64,000 nt of DNA, taken from the NCBI RefSeq assembly GCF_964204865.1, contig NC_135257.1, positions 7,710,151-7,774,150 of the forward strand. Reading direction: 5' to 3'. The notes below the pieces were generated by a model, which made no database searches, had not been told where the DNA came from, and saw nothing but the letters and a program-made list of their open reading frames with translations. How positions within the stretch are numbered: position 1 is the stretch's first letter; each line of letters begins with the position of its first letter. Source of the DNA: Styela clava (taxonomy: Eukaryota > Chordata > Ascidiacea > Stolidobranchia > Styelidae). A program made the translations under genes and the position numbers. Below, piece after piece: positions 13,501-24,200 of this stretch.

Positions 13501-16500
13501 AAAACCTAAAAAATCGCTTTTCTTTTTGATACTGGACCAATTGCTTTAAAATTTTTAGTGGTTGGAGATGAAATTTTTCTCCATAGGGCTATTACTTTTA
13601 TTTATTTCAAATATTTCTGTTAGCTCTGTGAGATTTGTTTTTGTTTGCTATGACGTCACTGAACGTTCTGCGGACATCGGACGTCATTTTGTGTCCATCT
13701 GTACTGCTTCGCTTGGTGTGATTATATTTGTAGACTGTGATCTGACGGTACGGTAAACCGTACTGTACTGCGAACAGACGTGTCCATATATTTGGGCGTA
13801 GCTCTCTTGTTGTATATACTTTGTTATTAGACACATAATGGACCTACTAATTCTTTTGTGAATTTTTGCTTTATTTCACAACTGATGGGACGAACGAATT
13901 CTACGTTTTGCGCGATTTTCGCGGCCATATATTTGAGCATTGCTTTTCTGTATCTGGTAGAATTACAGTAGCTAAATTTCTCTGTTTTATACAAACAAAA
14001 ACTGCTATGACGAGGGTAATGACTAAACCAACCCGTTGCAAATATATAAAAAATACTTATTCATGTTTTATCATTAGTCAAAAACGCTTATCTCCAGTAA
14101 ATTCTAATGTATATATGTTGCTCACGAATAATAACGTTGACATCACAGGCACATTTGAACAGGGGGATACCCAAGCAGCAAGCATTGATGGACCTTTACA
14201 GAGAGTTGCCTCTAGTCCAGGACTAGCATACACTGGGTAAGTTGAACATATGCATTTATATACATATTTCAATTAGTAAGTGTGGATAAACTAAATTACA
14301 AGACAGGGTATATAGATGATCGCAGCTTTTAGGTCCAACAACGACAAAGTGAGAGTGGGCGCTTCCCAGTCAATTTTTAGTCTTTTCTAGCTAATTTCCC
14401 TGCCCTGGGACTTTTTAAGCCTCATGCTTAAAGATTTAGGCAGTTTCAAGAATTCGCGGATAATTTTAATATTGCGACCAAATTCTTGAAGTAGTGTGTC
14501 ATGCAGTGTGTCTAAAACTAGTTGAATGGTTCATTACATGTAATCAGTAATTTATTTCTTCACCATACTGAAAATACGAACTATACACAGCACACAAATT
14601 AAAGGAAATATAAAATATCGCATTTCAGGGTGAAAGGAGACGCCGAAAACCAAAACTAGTCATCGAGCGGCGGCACCCTTGGGAAAGTCTAACAAAACAT
14701 GATAAATACAATAAAACCGAACAAAATATGTTATTTGATTAAAAAAATAAAAGAGCAATAGGTACGTCAAGGCGACCAGGTACATACCAAGTGGTCGCCG
14801 TTTCAAACAAATAAAGTCGATTCCAAGCACCACAGTCTACGTAACCATGGATATTATAGTGCAAGATAATGTCACAATGTAGTTAGTGGTGGTGAGGTAA
14901 CTAGGCCCTAGTTACTAGGGTATAGTAAAGGGCATCGAATGTTGGATTGCGTGCATATGATTATCAAGGTTAAGGTAGACTGATTATATATCAGCATAAT
15001 ATACCGTCAACTGTACAAGTAACAAAACGAGAATATCGGTTGGAAACCGAAGACTTATCGATCGATAGTTAGGGGATCCCCCAAAACAGAAACTGCAGTT
15101 TCGATTCATCCGCTCTTGTAACTTGCGCACTGCGCATCGCACACACACACTCGGCGGGTTTCAAAATTCTCTCGCTTTACAAAAATCTAGATCATTATAT
15201 CAATAATTGATTGATAACTCGCTAATTATACGACATAATTCGCCCAAAATCAATAGGTTTCTGGTCCGAGATAAGATGAATGCACATGCAAAATTTGGAG
15301 CAGATTCAACCTCGCTTTCGTGAGATATCGCGTGCATCTAACAGACAGACACACAGACATACAGACAAATACCTATCAATATACTTACCGATCTTAAGAT
15401 CGATAAGTAATAATGACACTGTTATGGAAGGAAGAAAATTGTAGTGTTGACCCTAACGGTTCACAAGCTACCTGTATTTGCAGGTGTTTTGATGCCTGGG
15501 GTCAATAAATTTACAACCAGGATTTGTATATTTGTGCAGAACAGAGAAAAGATAGTATTAAATACCATTCTTGATTGACCACTTTATATAAAACATAGAG
15601 TAGAATGGGGTAGATTTGAACAAAAATTACCGTAAGTTGATCAATGAGTCAAAATAGATAATATACAATTGGCCTGGATTACGGTTTCATCAATATCAAA
15701 ATATTAAAAAAAAAGTAGGCGTTACATTAGCATTACTGCCTGTAATGAAAGTAATAGGAAGATTCCAATGAATTGCTACTAAGTTTGGGACCAAGATTTT
15801 AGTGGAGCAGGATCCAATATTATATCATGATGCATAAAATAAATTGGAATTTTTATTTCATGTAAAACAATAAAGTCAGTCCAATAAAAGGAACAAGTAG
15901 GTTGGAATTCAGGTGATTGTAGTTAAGACGTATGCTAATGAAATGGTGAGAATGGCGACAAAAATGCACTGCACTGTGAGCATGTCTGCTTGTATTGGAA
16001 GTTAACAGAATACATATCAAGTAAATACACACTAAACAAGAGACCAAGATCAATGTGGAGCGGGCTCAATACTAGGGCAAGGTGCATTCTATATAACATG
16101 GGATTTTTTAATTATTCTATAGGTGGCTTAACCACAACCCATTATGCGTTGATATACAGGAATACTTTTGAATAGCTTGTGTCCATCGATATGGAATACA
16201 CAAATTAAAATTAATGTTGAAAATGTTATTTCATTCGTTATCTTGGTATTACAGAAGTGTGTCAACAAGTGATACTATTCCACCCAATAAAATCATCGAT
16301 CTTGAAGCTAAACAAGCTGATCTAAGCGACGCTTCAATCGGCCTTCGACTCAGTTTCACATCACCTGGCGACGACTACGACAGCGGAACAGGTAATATTG
16401 TCTTTGTCCCGAATACAAACATGTAATACAATCTCATTTCGGGGTCAAATGTCATGCAGGCTCCAGTACTTACAAACGTAGCTTCGTCGGTGAGTCATAA

Positions 16501-17797
16501 GGTCTGTTTTACAAAGCACTTTAAGTACCGGAATAAAAATAAGGGCCATATAGTAGGCCTTTGGAAAATTTTTAATAATATATATTAAAAAAAATTATAA
16601 TATATTATTTACCATCGCACGGTATTTGCCAAATGAATAATTAAATGTATACATCTCTCAAATAAGAATTATCTTTTTTACTTTTACAGCTTCTAGATAT
16701 GAGATTCGATATTCCTACGGAAGTTCCAAGCAAATGAGGACAGAGTTTGCGTCACAAAACACTGTTACGGATGATATGATCACAAAAGGCAACTTGAGTC
16801 AGCCAAAACCAAATACTAACTTTGAAGAATTTTCATTAATACTGAAAGACTTGCCGCAAAATGAAAATTCAGTTCGGTGAGATAGATCGTATTTGTTTAC
16901 TACCTTTTTTACTAAAAGTAACAAATGCATGGAAGCTGATACAAAAATTGAAAGTGGCTTCAATATACGGGAGGGTTGGAAAGCTGTATATAACTACTAT
17001 TGGGAATGATTTGGCCCCATACGCGTATTCGATTCTCGTGTTATTGAAATGACACACGTTATGGAATGTAACCCCGATCTGGACTTCATCAGTCCATATG
17101 CAAAAGCACACACTGTATTGAATGCCAAATGTTCTTATATTGTAAAGTTTCACAATCCAAACCGAATACAGTTAAATTGAAATACACTAACCCTTAAAAT
17201 AATAAAATCATAAGAACATCAAAAACACAATATATTCCAGCGCTCTCGGCGAAACCGGAAACATACGTCACCCAATTGGCCGCTTAGAAAGAATAATGCT
17301 ATATACATAAAACTAAGGCTTTATCGCTATCGCGATAATAAATGACATATTTCGCAGAATTCCAAATACTATTATTATGAAGGGGTTAAATAACATTATA
17401 ATCCATAGTTACAATCCACATGAGCTACACTACCACTGGAATCGTTCAGTTTTGTGCATATATATAGCTCATTGTTAACTTATTTTTCACAACCTTTGAT
17501 TCAAACTGTTCCCTTTGCACACAACCATCCTTTTGTTAAGAAGTTACAGCACAATTTTATTTCGTACGACAGAATCCCGCAGAAGTGTTTATGTTACTCC
17601 ACTCTTCTGTGTAGCAAAGTAATTTTTATGGATATGAGCCAATACTAAATGTATACATCACGAATAGTAAATTTCATTAAGTATGGAATATTTTATAGAG
17701 TTGCGTTTGCAATGCGTGCTTTCGACGAAAGTGCAAATCCTTCTGAAATCTCAAATATTGCTATGGTGACTTTTTTCATTGTTCCCCCGTCAATACC

Positions 17798-17828
<31 letters not shown>

Positions 17829-18594
17829 GGAACAGCGACGTCGACCGCTATAAGTACAACAACTGCAAAAGAAGTTTTGGAACCAAATGGTGAGGATCCA
17901 AATACATGTAAAGTTTTAATTATCAACATATTCAATGAAATTGAGAGGAATGAGTAATCAATATAAATTAAATTGTATCTAAATAGATTCAAAAGTATTA
18001 AAAAAAGAGCAGTTTGATCATATATCAATGATGAAATTTGCAAAAACATTTACTGATATCAAATTGAATTTTTTGTGCTTTTGCTGACCATTTTTTTAAT
18101 ATTATTTCATTTTTTAAATTCAGATGATCGTCTTGGATTACTGCTTGGCGTGATTCTTGGAGCAATTGGTAAGATTTGATTATCGGACAATTGTATGAGC
18201 CCCAAGATGCCCAATATCATGTTAAAGATCTTAGTTAAAAACACTACAAAAACAATTTACCGTCGATTTACTCAGACCGTGAATACTTAATTAGTTTGGC
18301 AAAAAAAGTCATGGGACGCTTGCAAGCTCTCCATTTCCGAATGACTGTTTAAGACTATAAGTTCTGAACGATGGTTATGGATACTGCATAAAAATATATT
18401 CTAGCACCCCATTATGACTGAAGTATTTTTGTCACGTAAAAACAGTCTTTAATTGATGTATATACTATTTTATCACAGGGGCCACTTCTCTACTGATCCT
18501 CGCTGTCGTGTTTTACTGTCGCAGAAGAAGAGCATTACGCAAGCAAAACGAAGAAGCCCATGAACGGACTTACGAGAATCTGCATAGAATTTAG
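1532..18594 (+). CDS. CLCA-family protein (calcium-activated chloride channel regulator), upstream copy
   Basis: Twenty coding exons join in frame to about 978 aa: 1532-1687, 2434-2571, 5512-5659, 6057-6171, 6700-6853, 10060-10311, 10877-11098, 11163-11276, 11365-11559, 11716-11979, 12065-12223, 12299-12401, 12534-12613, 12905-12977, 14149-14236, 16255-16391, 16690-16876, 17699-17889, 18124-18168, 18479-18594. The protein starts with a signal peptide ending near VNC. The CLCA N-terminal domain carries [15 protein letters not shown] (residues 153-157 are HEWGH), the zinc site that in known CLCAs drives self-cleavage. A VWA domain follows with DVSGS (313-317), a GGTG loop and LTDGEEN, so the MIDAS metal site looks intact. 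Beta-rich regions, a Thr-rich stalk, a membrane helix (about 929-954), RRRR and a 20-odd-residue tail with YENL complete it. Known CLCAs are about 900-950 aa. They modulate TMEM16A-type chloride channels, a function inferred here from family. The donor after exon 5 (GTTCGG) is weak. The start is the first ATG before the signal peptide. Confidence 0.9.
2651..2944 (+). repeat. Palindrome-ended interspersed repeat (family R1), short copy
   Basis: Lies in intron 2 of the upstream CLCA gene. It opens with ACTTATCGATC followed by a near-palindromic GATCGGT, repeats that opening about 50 bp later, and ends with GATCGATAAGTCTTCGG and ACCGATATTCTCG. The same ends occur at 7827, 9010, 15028 (inverted) and 34814 (inverted). 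No coding capacity was seen. The transposon class is not assigned. Confidence 0.75.
3891..5190 (+). mobile_element. hAT-like element relic with internal duplications
   Basis: The left end reads CAGTGGTTCCCAACC and runs into GGTCCGCGGAC, the style of end common in animal hAT elements. Near 5145-5190 there is ACCGGTCCGCCAGGG and AAGGTTGG, which could be the matching but decayed right end. Inside, a roughly 190-bp unit starting GTTACGTTGGTTTAT (about 4003-4193) is repeated at about 4222-4413, and a second shorter unit near 4940-5010 recurs near 5072-5145. No transposase frame remains. The right boundary is uncertain. Confidence 0.5.
5713..5955. mobile_element. hAT-type MITE in CLCA intron 3
   Basis: Starts CAGTGGTTCTCAAA and ends TTTGACAACCACTG, giving good terminal inverted repeats around 243 bp of non-coding DNA. 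The flanking 8-mers TTCTAGAT (5705-5712) and TTCCAGAG (5956-5963) agree at six of eight positions, consistent with an aged 8-bp target duplication of the hAT superfamily. It is non-autonomous and lies in intron 3 of the upstream CLCA gene. Confidence 0.7.
7081..7571. mobile_element. hAT-type non-autonomous element in CLCA intron 5
   Basis: The left end is CAGGAGTGGCCAACACGTCG followed by ACCGGTCGATCGC. The right end is AGTCGATTGCGGTCG...GGTTGGCCACCCCTG. These are inverted copies of each other. The inside (about 490 bp) has only short broken frames. The flanking 8-mers match weakly (5 of 8), so the insertion is old or the duplication has decayed. Confidence 0.7.
7827..8722 (+). repeat. R1 repeat, long form (about 0.9 kb)
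   Basis: Begins with the 26-bp near-palindrome around ACTTATCGATCTTAAGATCG and ends with GATCGATAAGTCTTCGG and CCGATATTCTCG. Between the shared ends it carries about 500 bp absent from the short copies. That part includes a repeated block with GTCAGAGCGAAGGATACAC (near 8130 and 8260) and a repeated block with AACAATCCAGTTCGG (near 8493 and 8610). The short copies look like internally deleted versions. Confidence 0.75.
9010..9399 (+). repeat. R1 repeat, short form
   Basis: About 390 bp with the same left hairpin (ACTTATCGAT, ATCGGTAAGT) and right end (ACCGATATTCTCG) as the other R1 copies. It holds the TGTCTGT-rich stretch, ATATCTCACGAAAGCGAG and the TGGGGGATCCCCTAAC palindrome. It sits inside the hAT-like element of CLCA intron 5. 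Confidence 0.75.
13370..13960 (+). repeat. Interspersed repeat segment (family R2) in CLCA intron 14
   Basis: Blocks here match, in reverse complement, the region near 35.1-35.55 kb: GGACCAATTGCTTTAAAATT against a copy of CAATTGGTCC type, a TTGTTGTTATGTTG run, and CATATATTTGAGCATTGCTTT. Weaker pieces occur near 34.74-34.80 kb and 0.80-0.88 kb. No coding capacity was seen and the boundaries are approximate. Confidence 0.4.
15028..15408 (-). repeat. R1 repeat, short form, inverted
   Basis: Reverse orientation: it opens CGAGAATATCGGTTGG and closes with GATCTTAAGATCGATAAGT. It is very similar along its length to the copy at 9010-9399, including the GGGATCCCCCAAAACAG and CGAGATAAGATGAATGCAC blocks. 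It lies in intron 15 of the upstream CLCA gene. Confidence 0.8.
17798..17829 (+). repeat. Coding (CAA/ACA)n microsatellite in CLCA stalk
   Basis: About ten ACA codons in a row in exon 18 of the upstream CLCA gene encode a Thr run, followed by a further Thr/Ser-rich stretch just before the membrane helix. The downstream paralogue has only a short Pro/Lys linker at the same place. The run keeps frame and is likely length-variable. Confidence 0.9.
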
Positions 18595-21203
18595 CTATTG
18601 CGTGGTTGATTGAAATTGTTTAAACCTTAACACTTTTAGAAGATTGTTAAATGTTTGTATATTGTAATGAGTTATCCATTTCACGTAGAATTGAATTACC
18701 TTACAAATAACTTTTTCGCGAGAACAGTTCATACTTCGGATTCGTCCCAAATGAGATTCGATGATCAACTTCATAAAATTTTAAAATTTGCTAATATGGA
18801 GATATAGCAAACTCAGATCGATCACATCGTATGTACACGCTTACTGTATTCACGTTTTAATTGTATTCGATATGAAAACCTAAAAAACTTTACTCCAATT
18901 AATACGTTGAATCTCATATCATTTTATAACCTGTTTTTTTCGCCTTTGATTTTTCTTTCATCTTTCACTTTTCGTCAGTTATATTTGATAATCTTCAATT
19001 TTATCTAGCGATGCACCTTTGCTGCCAATGATCGTTTTACTTTTAGCTGAAAGTTCGGGCCCTTGCTTTGAATTAAAAAATACTGTAAATATAATGATAT
19101 TGCGTGATGTACCGTACATCCCACAATCCATACTAAAATCGGAAATCAGAAAAATATTTTAGAAGTAATTAAATGGTGTAAGAAATAAGTTTGTGTTTCA
19201 TTCACAATTCAATGATATACGGTCAACTCATCAAAAGTAAATATATATCCATTGATGATTTAAACAAAATGCTATTGATGCATTTTAATAACAGACAACA
19301 AGAAATTACTATACCTACTAATACCTATTTTATTGAAATACTCTCTTTTTAATTATATTATAATACATTTCCGAGTTGTGAATAAATATTGTTCTAGTAT
19401 TGAAAGATTCACAGTTCCTATGTATCCTCCCATGTATGTATCATTTTTATTCCTTTTTTAAATTTTATTCACAACAAATTTTTTATTACAATTCTTTATA
19501 TATACTAGGGCAACATAAAGAGTTTTAAGAAATTAATAACAATGAGAGGATCTTCACAACAAGCGAGTTTTATTTTATGAAACTTGATAGATCATTCATT
19601 GATGTACAACAGACAAAGAGTCTGAACGTGAACTCATACATAATTATGAGTTTAGGGTTTCGTTTTGGAAAGGCTTCATCGAGTTATCGTCGCTTAGAGT
19701 AATATTCGCACGCACAATTCAAGTTGAACTTGGTAAGCGTATCAGGGAGTTAATATTATTAAAAAAAATAACAATTGCGCGCGTGTTATAAATAAAAATG
19801 TAAGAACATGTAAGCTTCGCATTCTTAAATAAATTAATATCCTTCAAAGTCTAAAACAACAAAAATGGAATATTTCTTCTTAAATCGCCTTTGCAGAATT
19901 GGGCTCCGATGCCTCATTTTTTCAGTGATTCAAACCGCAATGAACATTTGTGATATTCAATCAAGTTTTAATATACAGTCACTTACAAGTTAATTACGTA
20001 CAATATACGAGTTATAAATATCAGATTTCAACTTTAATCATTTAATCCATTGTTTAACTAAGATTACAACATTTACTATAGGCAACTGTAAGAAGTTGTA
20101 TAGACTAAGTATAGGAGAAAAATATGTTTTCGACACTTGCAATCGTAGTGCACGCTTTGCAGCGCGATTTCTCTCAAATTCGTGTATATTCAAATTCTAT
20201 AACGTAAAAATTTGAGAAACATTTAATTATCTTTTTCTCATCATTTGATAGCGTACATTTCATGCTCTTGAGTTTTATAGGGTTGGTAACGTGTCATACA
20301 TATACAGTCAAAATATGCATATATCGCCAACTCATAGACCTATACAGTCAATCAAATATACATATTCAGTCAATGTCGTATGCATATATAGCCAACTCAA
20401 TATACATATACAGCCATGCAAGTGATGTACAAATACAGCCAATTAATTTTGCTACGCGTTGTTTGCGCATAACGATGCGCGCAAACTCAGCTCGCTCGCG
20501 GTACACGAATAAGTTACACAATATGTTACAGTCTATGATGTCATATTGCCCCGCAACAGATCGCCGTTTATAACATTGATCTTGAGTTGCGCCGAACTAC
20601 AAAATACACCAACAACAAAAAGAATGCAGTTTTAAATATATAATAGTCAAACATTATACTGTGACACGCCGAGATAAAGACAGCAAATAGCCTATTTGGT
20701 CCAGTCTAAACCTAATTCAATTTAGGAATTATTTGTGATCGTATAAATATTTAACGATTTTATGTTACACAACATATCTTATAATTTTAACATCCGCTCC
20801 GATAACTCTTTTCTCATTCAAAACAAAAACGAATACAAAACGTCTAGCCTCGTTGATCTAACCTATCATTTATTGATTAACAATACCAAAAAGAGCAATA
20901 TACGCCACACCTCTTCCAAAAGAATGGGTATTAATAACCTATAAATATGACTTTGTGTTGTGCAAAACGTCGAATATCTATTTACAGATAAAGTTGAGTA
21001 TATAAATAATTTGAAATTACTTTTAGTGGCAGTAACTGTGTATGATTGTTAATGAGAATATTCTGGGAGAATATTTTTTATTCCGTTAAAAAACTCTTTG
21101 AGATATAACGGTGATTTTATGGTAAATATTGATTTACAGACATTTTGTAAGTTATAAAAAACGAAACTAGATTCGCACATAATTCAGTATTCGATCAGAA
21201 GTA
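18595..21203. other. Interval between the two CLCA genes
   Basis: AT-rich DNA holding the 3' untranslated region of the upstream CLCA gene. AATAAA near 19381 is a possible polyadenylation signal. A degenerate tandem array lies at about 20298-20445. The short open frames do not resemble proteins. No promoter element for the downstream CLCA gene could be assigned. Confidence 0.5.
20298..20445 (+). repeat. Degenerate tandem repeat with ATACAGTCAA units
   Basis: Several irregular 20-30 bp units of the type TATACAGTCAA / CATATATAGCCAACTCA follow each other. The spacing is uneven, so this is an old minisatellite. An open frame runs through it only because the unit lacks stops. Confidence 0.6.
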
Positions 21204-24200
21204 ATGCGGGTGCTCCTGTTCATTGTTTTATCTATACGGGCGATCGATTTATGCAAATCTGAACCGACCATAGTCAACAATGAATACGCTGGAGTGTTAA
21301 TTGCAATTGATCACCAAGTACCCGAAAATGAAAATCTGATTACTGCTATCAAGGTGAGTTCGAAGCTTAATCAGATGATTCTTATTTCCGTTTTGCATCA
21401 TTATTATTCCTAGTGATTCCACTTTATTCCGCAGCATCCTGTCTCTCCGAAGTATAAACAATGCTCAAATAAATTTAACCATTTTTTTAAATTTTTCTAT
21501 CGATTTTAGAATATGATGACCGATGCCTCTGCTGATCTTTTTACTGCGACGAAAAAAAGAGCATACTTCAGAGAAATCACCATTTTAGTGCCAAGTAATT
21601 GGACCTCTGGTAAATACGCTGTATCGAATAAGGAAGCCTATAAATATGTAAGAGTTGATCATAGTAATAAAAATAAAAAACAGAAATCACACGCATATAT
21701 ACAACCTCGTTATTTTTATAGGCTGATATAAGGATTGCTCCACCACACCCACAGCTTCAGCACAACCCCTATGCCTTGACCTACGTCCCTTGTGGGGATA
21801 TGGGTGGTAAAGATCAATACATTCATTTGACACCAGAATACATGACTAATCCAAAATATTTGTCATCGTATGGACCGAGAGGTTTGTATAATTAAGTAGA
21901 CCTACTACAATTATGAAACTCAAATAATCTGTTTTAATAATTCAAAATTTTGCAATATGGCGCGACTGGAATTTTGTCAAATTTATACGGAGATAGCAGA
22001 GTTGATGAAGTAGCTTATATCTCAGCGTCTCGTACGGTTACCAGTCTATGTCGGGTCGGGTATAGGCTTAGCAAACTTATTGATCACTATCAAGATTTCA
22101 CTATCAAAAATCTCTCAGTGAGGAACAAAAATGTCTGCCTATTCGAGTTCGTGCTAACACGAATAATACTAAACAGTTCAAATAGGTCGTAGAAGCAGGC
22201 ACATTTTGAAGAATGGATACGGATTGCAGCAATCAGAGAAATTAATGTTTCATTCAATTTCACAGGGAAGGTTGTCGTGCATGAATGGGGTCATTATCGC
22301 TGGGGAGTGAAAGATGAATATCCTACCAATGATAAAGATAAGTTTTACTTGTCTACAACGAACGAACCAATGCCTACCGGGTAAATTGGAAATTACACTT
22401 TACCAGGCAAACTGAATGCATTTTCAGCCAACTCACGGACTAGGATCCCATATCACTTTATAAACATATTTTAATGAGGTTTTGAATTAAGTTCAAATAA
22501 ATCAATCTAATAATATATATTTACGATCCTTTAAAATAGAACTAGTATATTATCATTTTGAAAAAAAAATATGGGTTTAAATTCATATTTTTTAGTATTC
22601 TGATATTCGCAAAATACTACATTAGAATATTAATTGAAAAATTACCATTATATTTTATAAATGCAATACAGATGTTCAGGTTATATTACTGGAAAGTTTC
22701 TCGATTCCAACGGACAAGAATGCGAGCCCATTGAATCGAGTCGCCTGCCATCAACAAATAACTGCAGATTCATTCGATATTCAAATCAACCTGAAGAAAT
22801 TATATCGTCGATGATGTACAAGCAGTTTATTGGACAAGTGAGAATTTATGCCTAATATAGACTAGGACGTTGTTGACTTCTGATTGTTTAAATTCTCTCA
22901 TACCACGGTAACGATACCTCACTTCTCCGTAAATTAAAAGTAGAGCAAAGAAAGACTGAACTGCAGAAGTTAACGGATGGGACGAACCAATTTACATCCA
23001 GATATTAGCGTTCAAAATTTCAAACCTGAAACCAAATATTATTTTTATTTGTTAAAATTGCTAATCGTTTTGGCTGGGGGTGACAGAGGTACCGACGATT
23101 CGGGCTTCGGCCCACTGACGTTACAGACTAGACGTTTCGGTCCAGGCAGGCTCGATCGTGGTGATTGCATGTTTTGTTAATTGAAAGATTCAGATGTTTT
23201 ATTATTAATATTTCGTTTAAAGTATTTTGTCATTACATTTGATGAAAATGGAAGTGAATTTGAAAAATCCAACGACAACGAAAGAACACGTTTCGCCACA
23301 GCAACTCGTTCTGTGAGATAGATGCCAACAAATAGAGACATGAAACAAATAAAAAAGTATAACATACTTAAATCTGACTTTGGCGCATTAATAAGGGACG
23401 TGTTTTTAAATGGGTGATTTAACATAAACAAGGGATAAACATCTTAAAAATAAAAAAAGGTGTCGTTTTGTTTGCGTTGGAAATTTAAAGTTCCCCTACT
23501 ACAATCACTGCGATTGAGTCTCTCACATTGTTGATAATCTCCGCACACGAGTCTGCGTAGGTCGGAATGTCTGTGTAATACGTTCTATGGGAAACATAAG
23601 CAGTTATTTTGGGTATTTTGTCGCCAGTGTTACTAGTGTTATATATATCTTGTTGTTGAACTTGTGAGTGAAAAAAAAATTATATTGTCATAAACAGACG
23701 AATTTAAGATTATGGCATGATGGCATCGTCCTTAGCACAAATGTATTAGCTATATGCTGTATTTTTTCAACTACTCAGCATTAAAGATATCGAGTCTTTA
23801 TATTAGGTTTCAACGTTTTGTCACGATGATCCATCAGATCCCATGAATGTACACAACAAAGAAGCACCCAATAATCATAACAGACAATGCAATTACCGAA
23901 GTACATGGGACGTTATAATGAATTCAGTTGATTTTCAAAACGGTGCAGTGAATCCTCCAAATCCTACAATACAAAATACAGACCCTTCGTTTAAAGTAGT
24001 CAGGCCTGGACCCAAGCGAATCGTTCTAATTATGGATATTTCTGGTAGTATGTACGGAGTAAGTATAATTTCACGGTTGCCATATTTCTAATGCATATGA
24101 AGAAAATAATAGTAACAAATGCTGTTATATATGTGCATGGCAAAGTATTCATCCACAGTTTAACCATTTTATTTATTCTAGAAACAACTCGAACGTTTCA

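Noticed and set aside
20262..20573. 103-codon open frame
   Set aside because: Explained by a stop-free tandem repeat (ATACAGTCAA units). No protein-like features.
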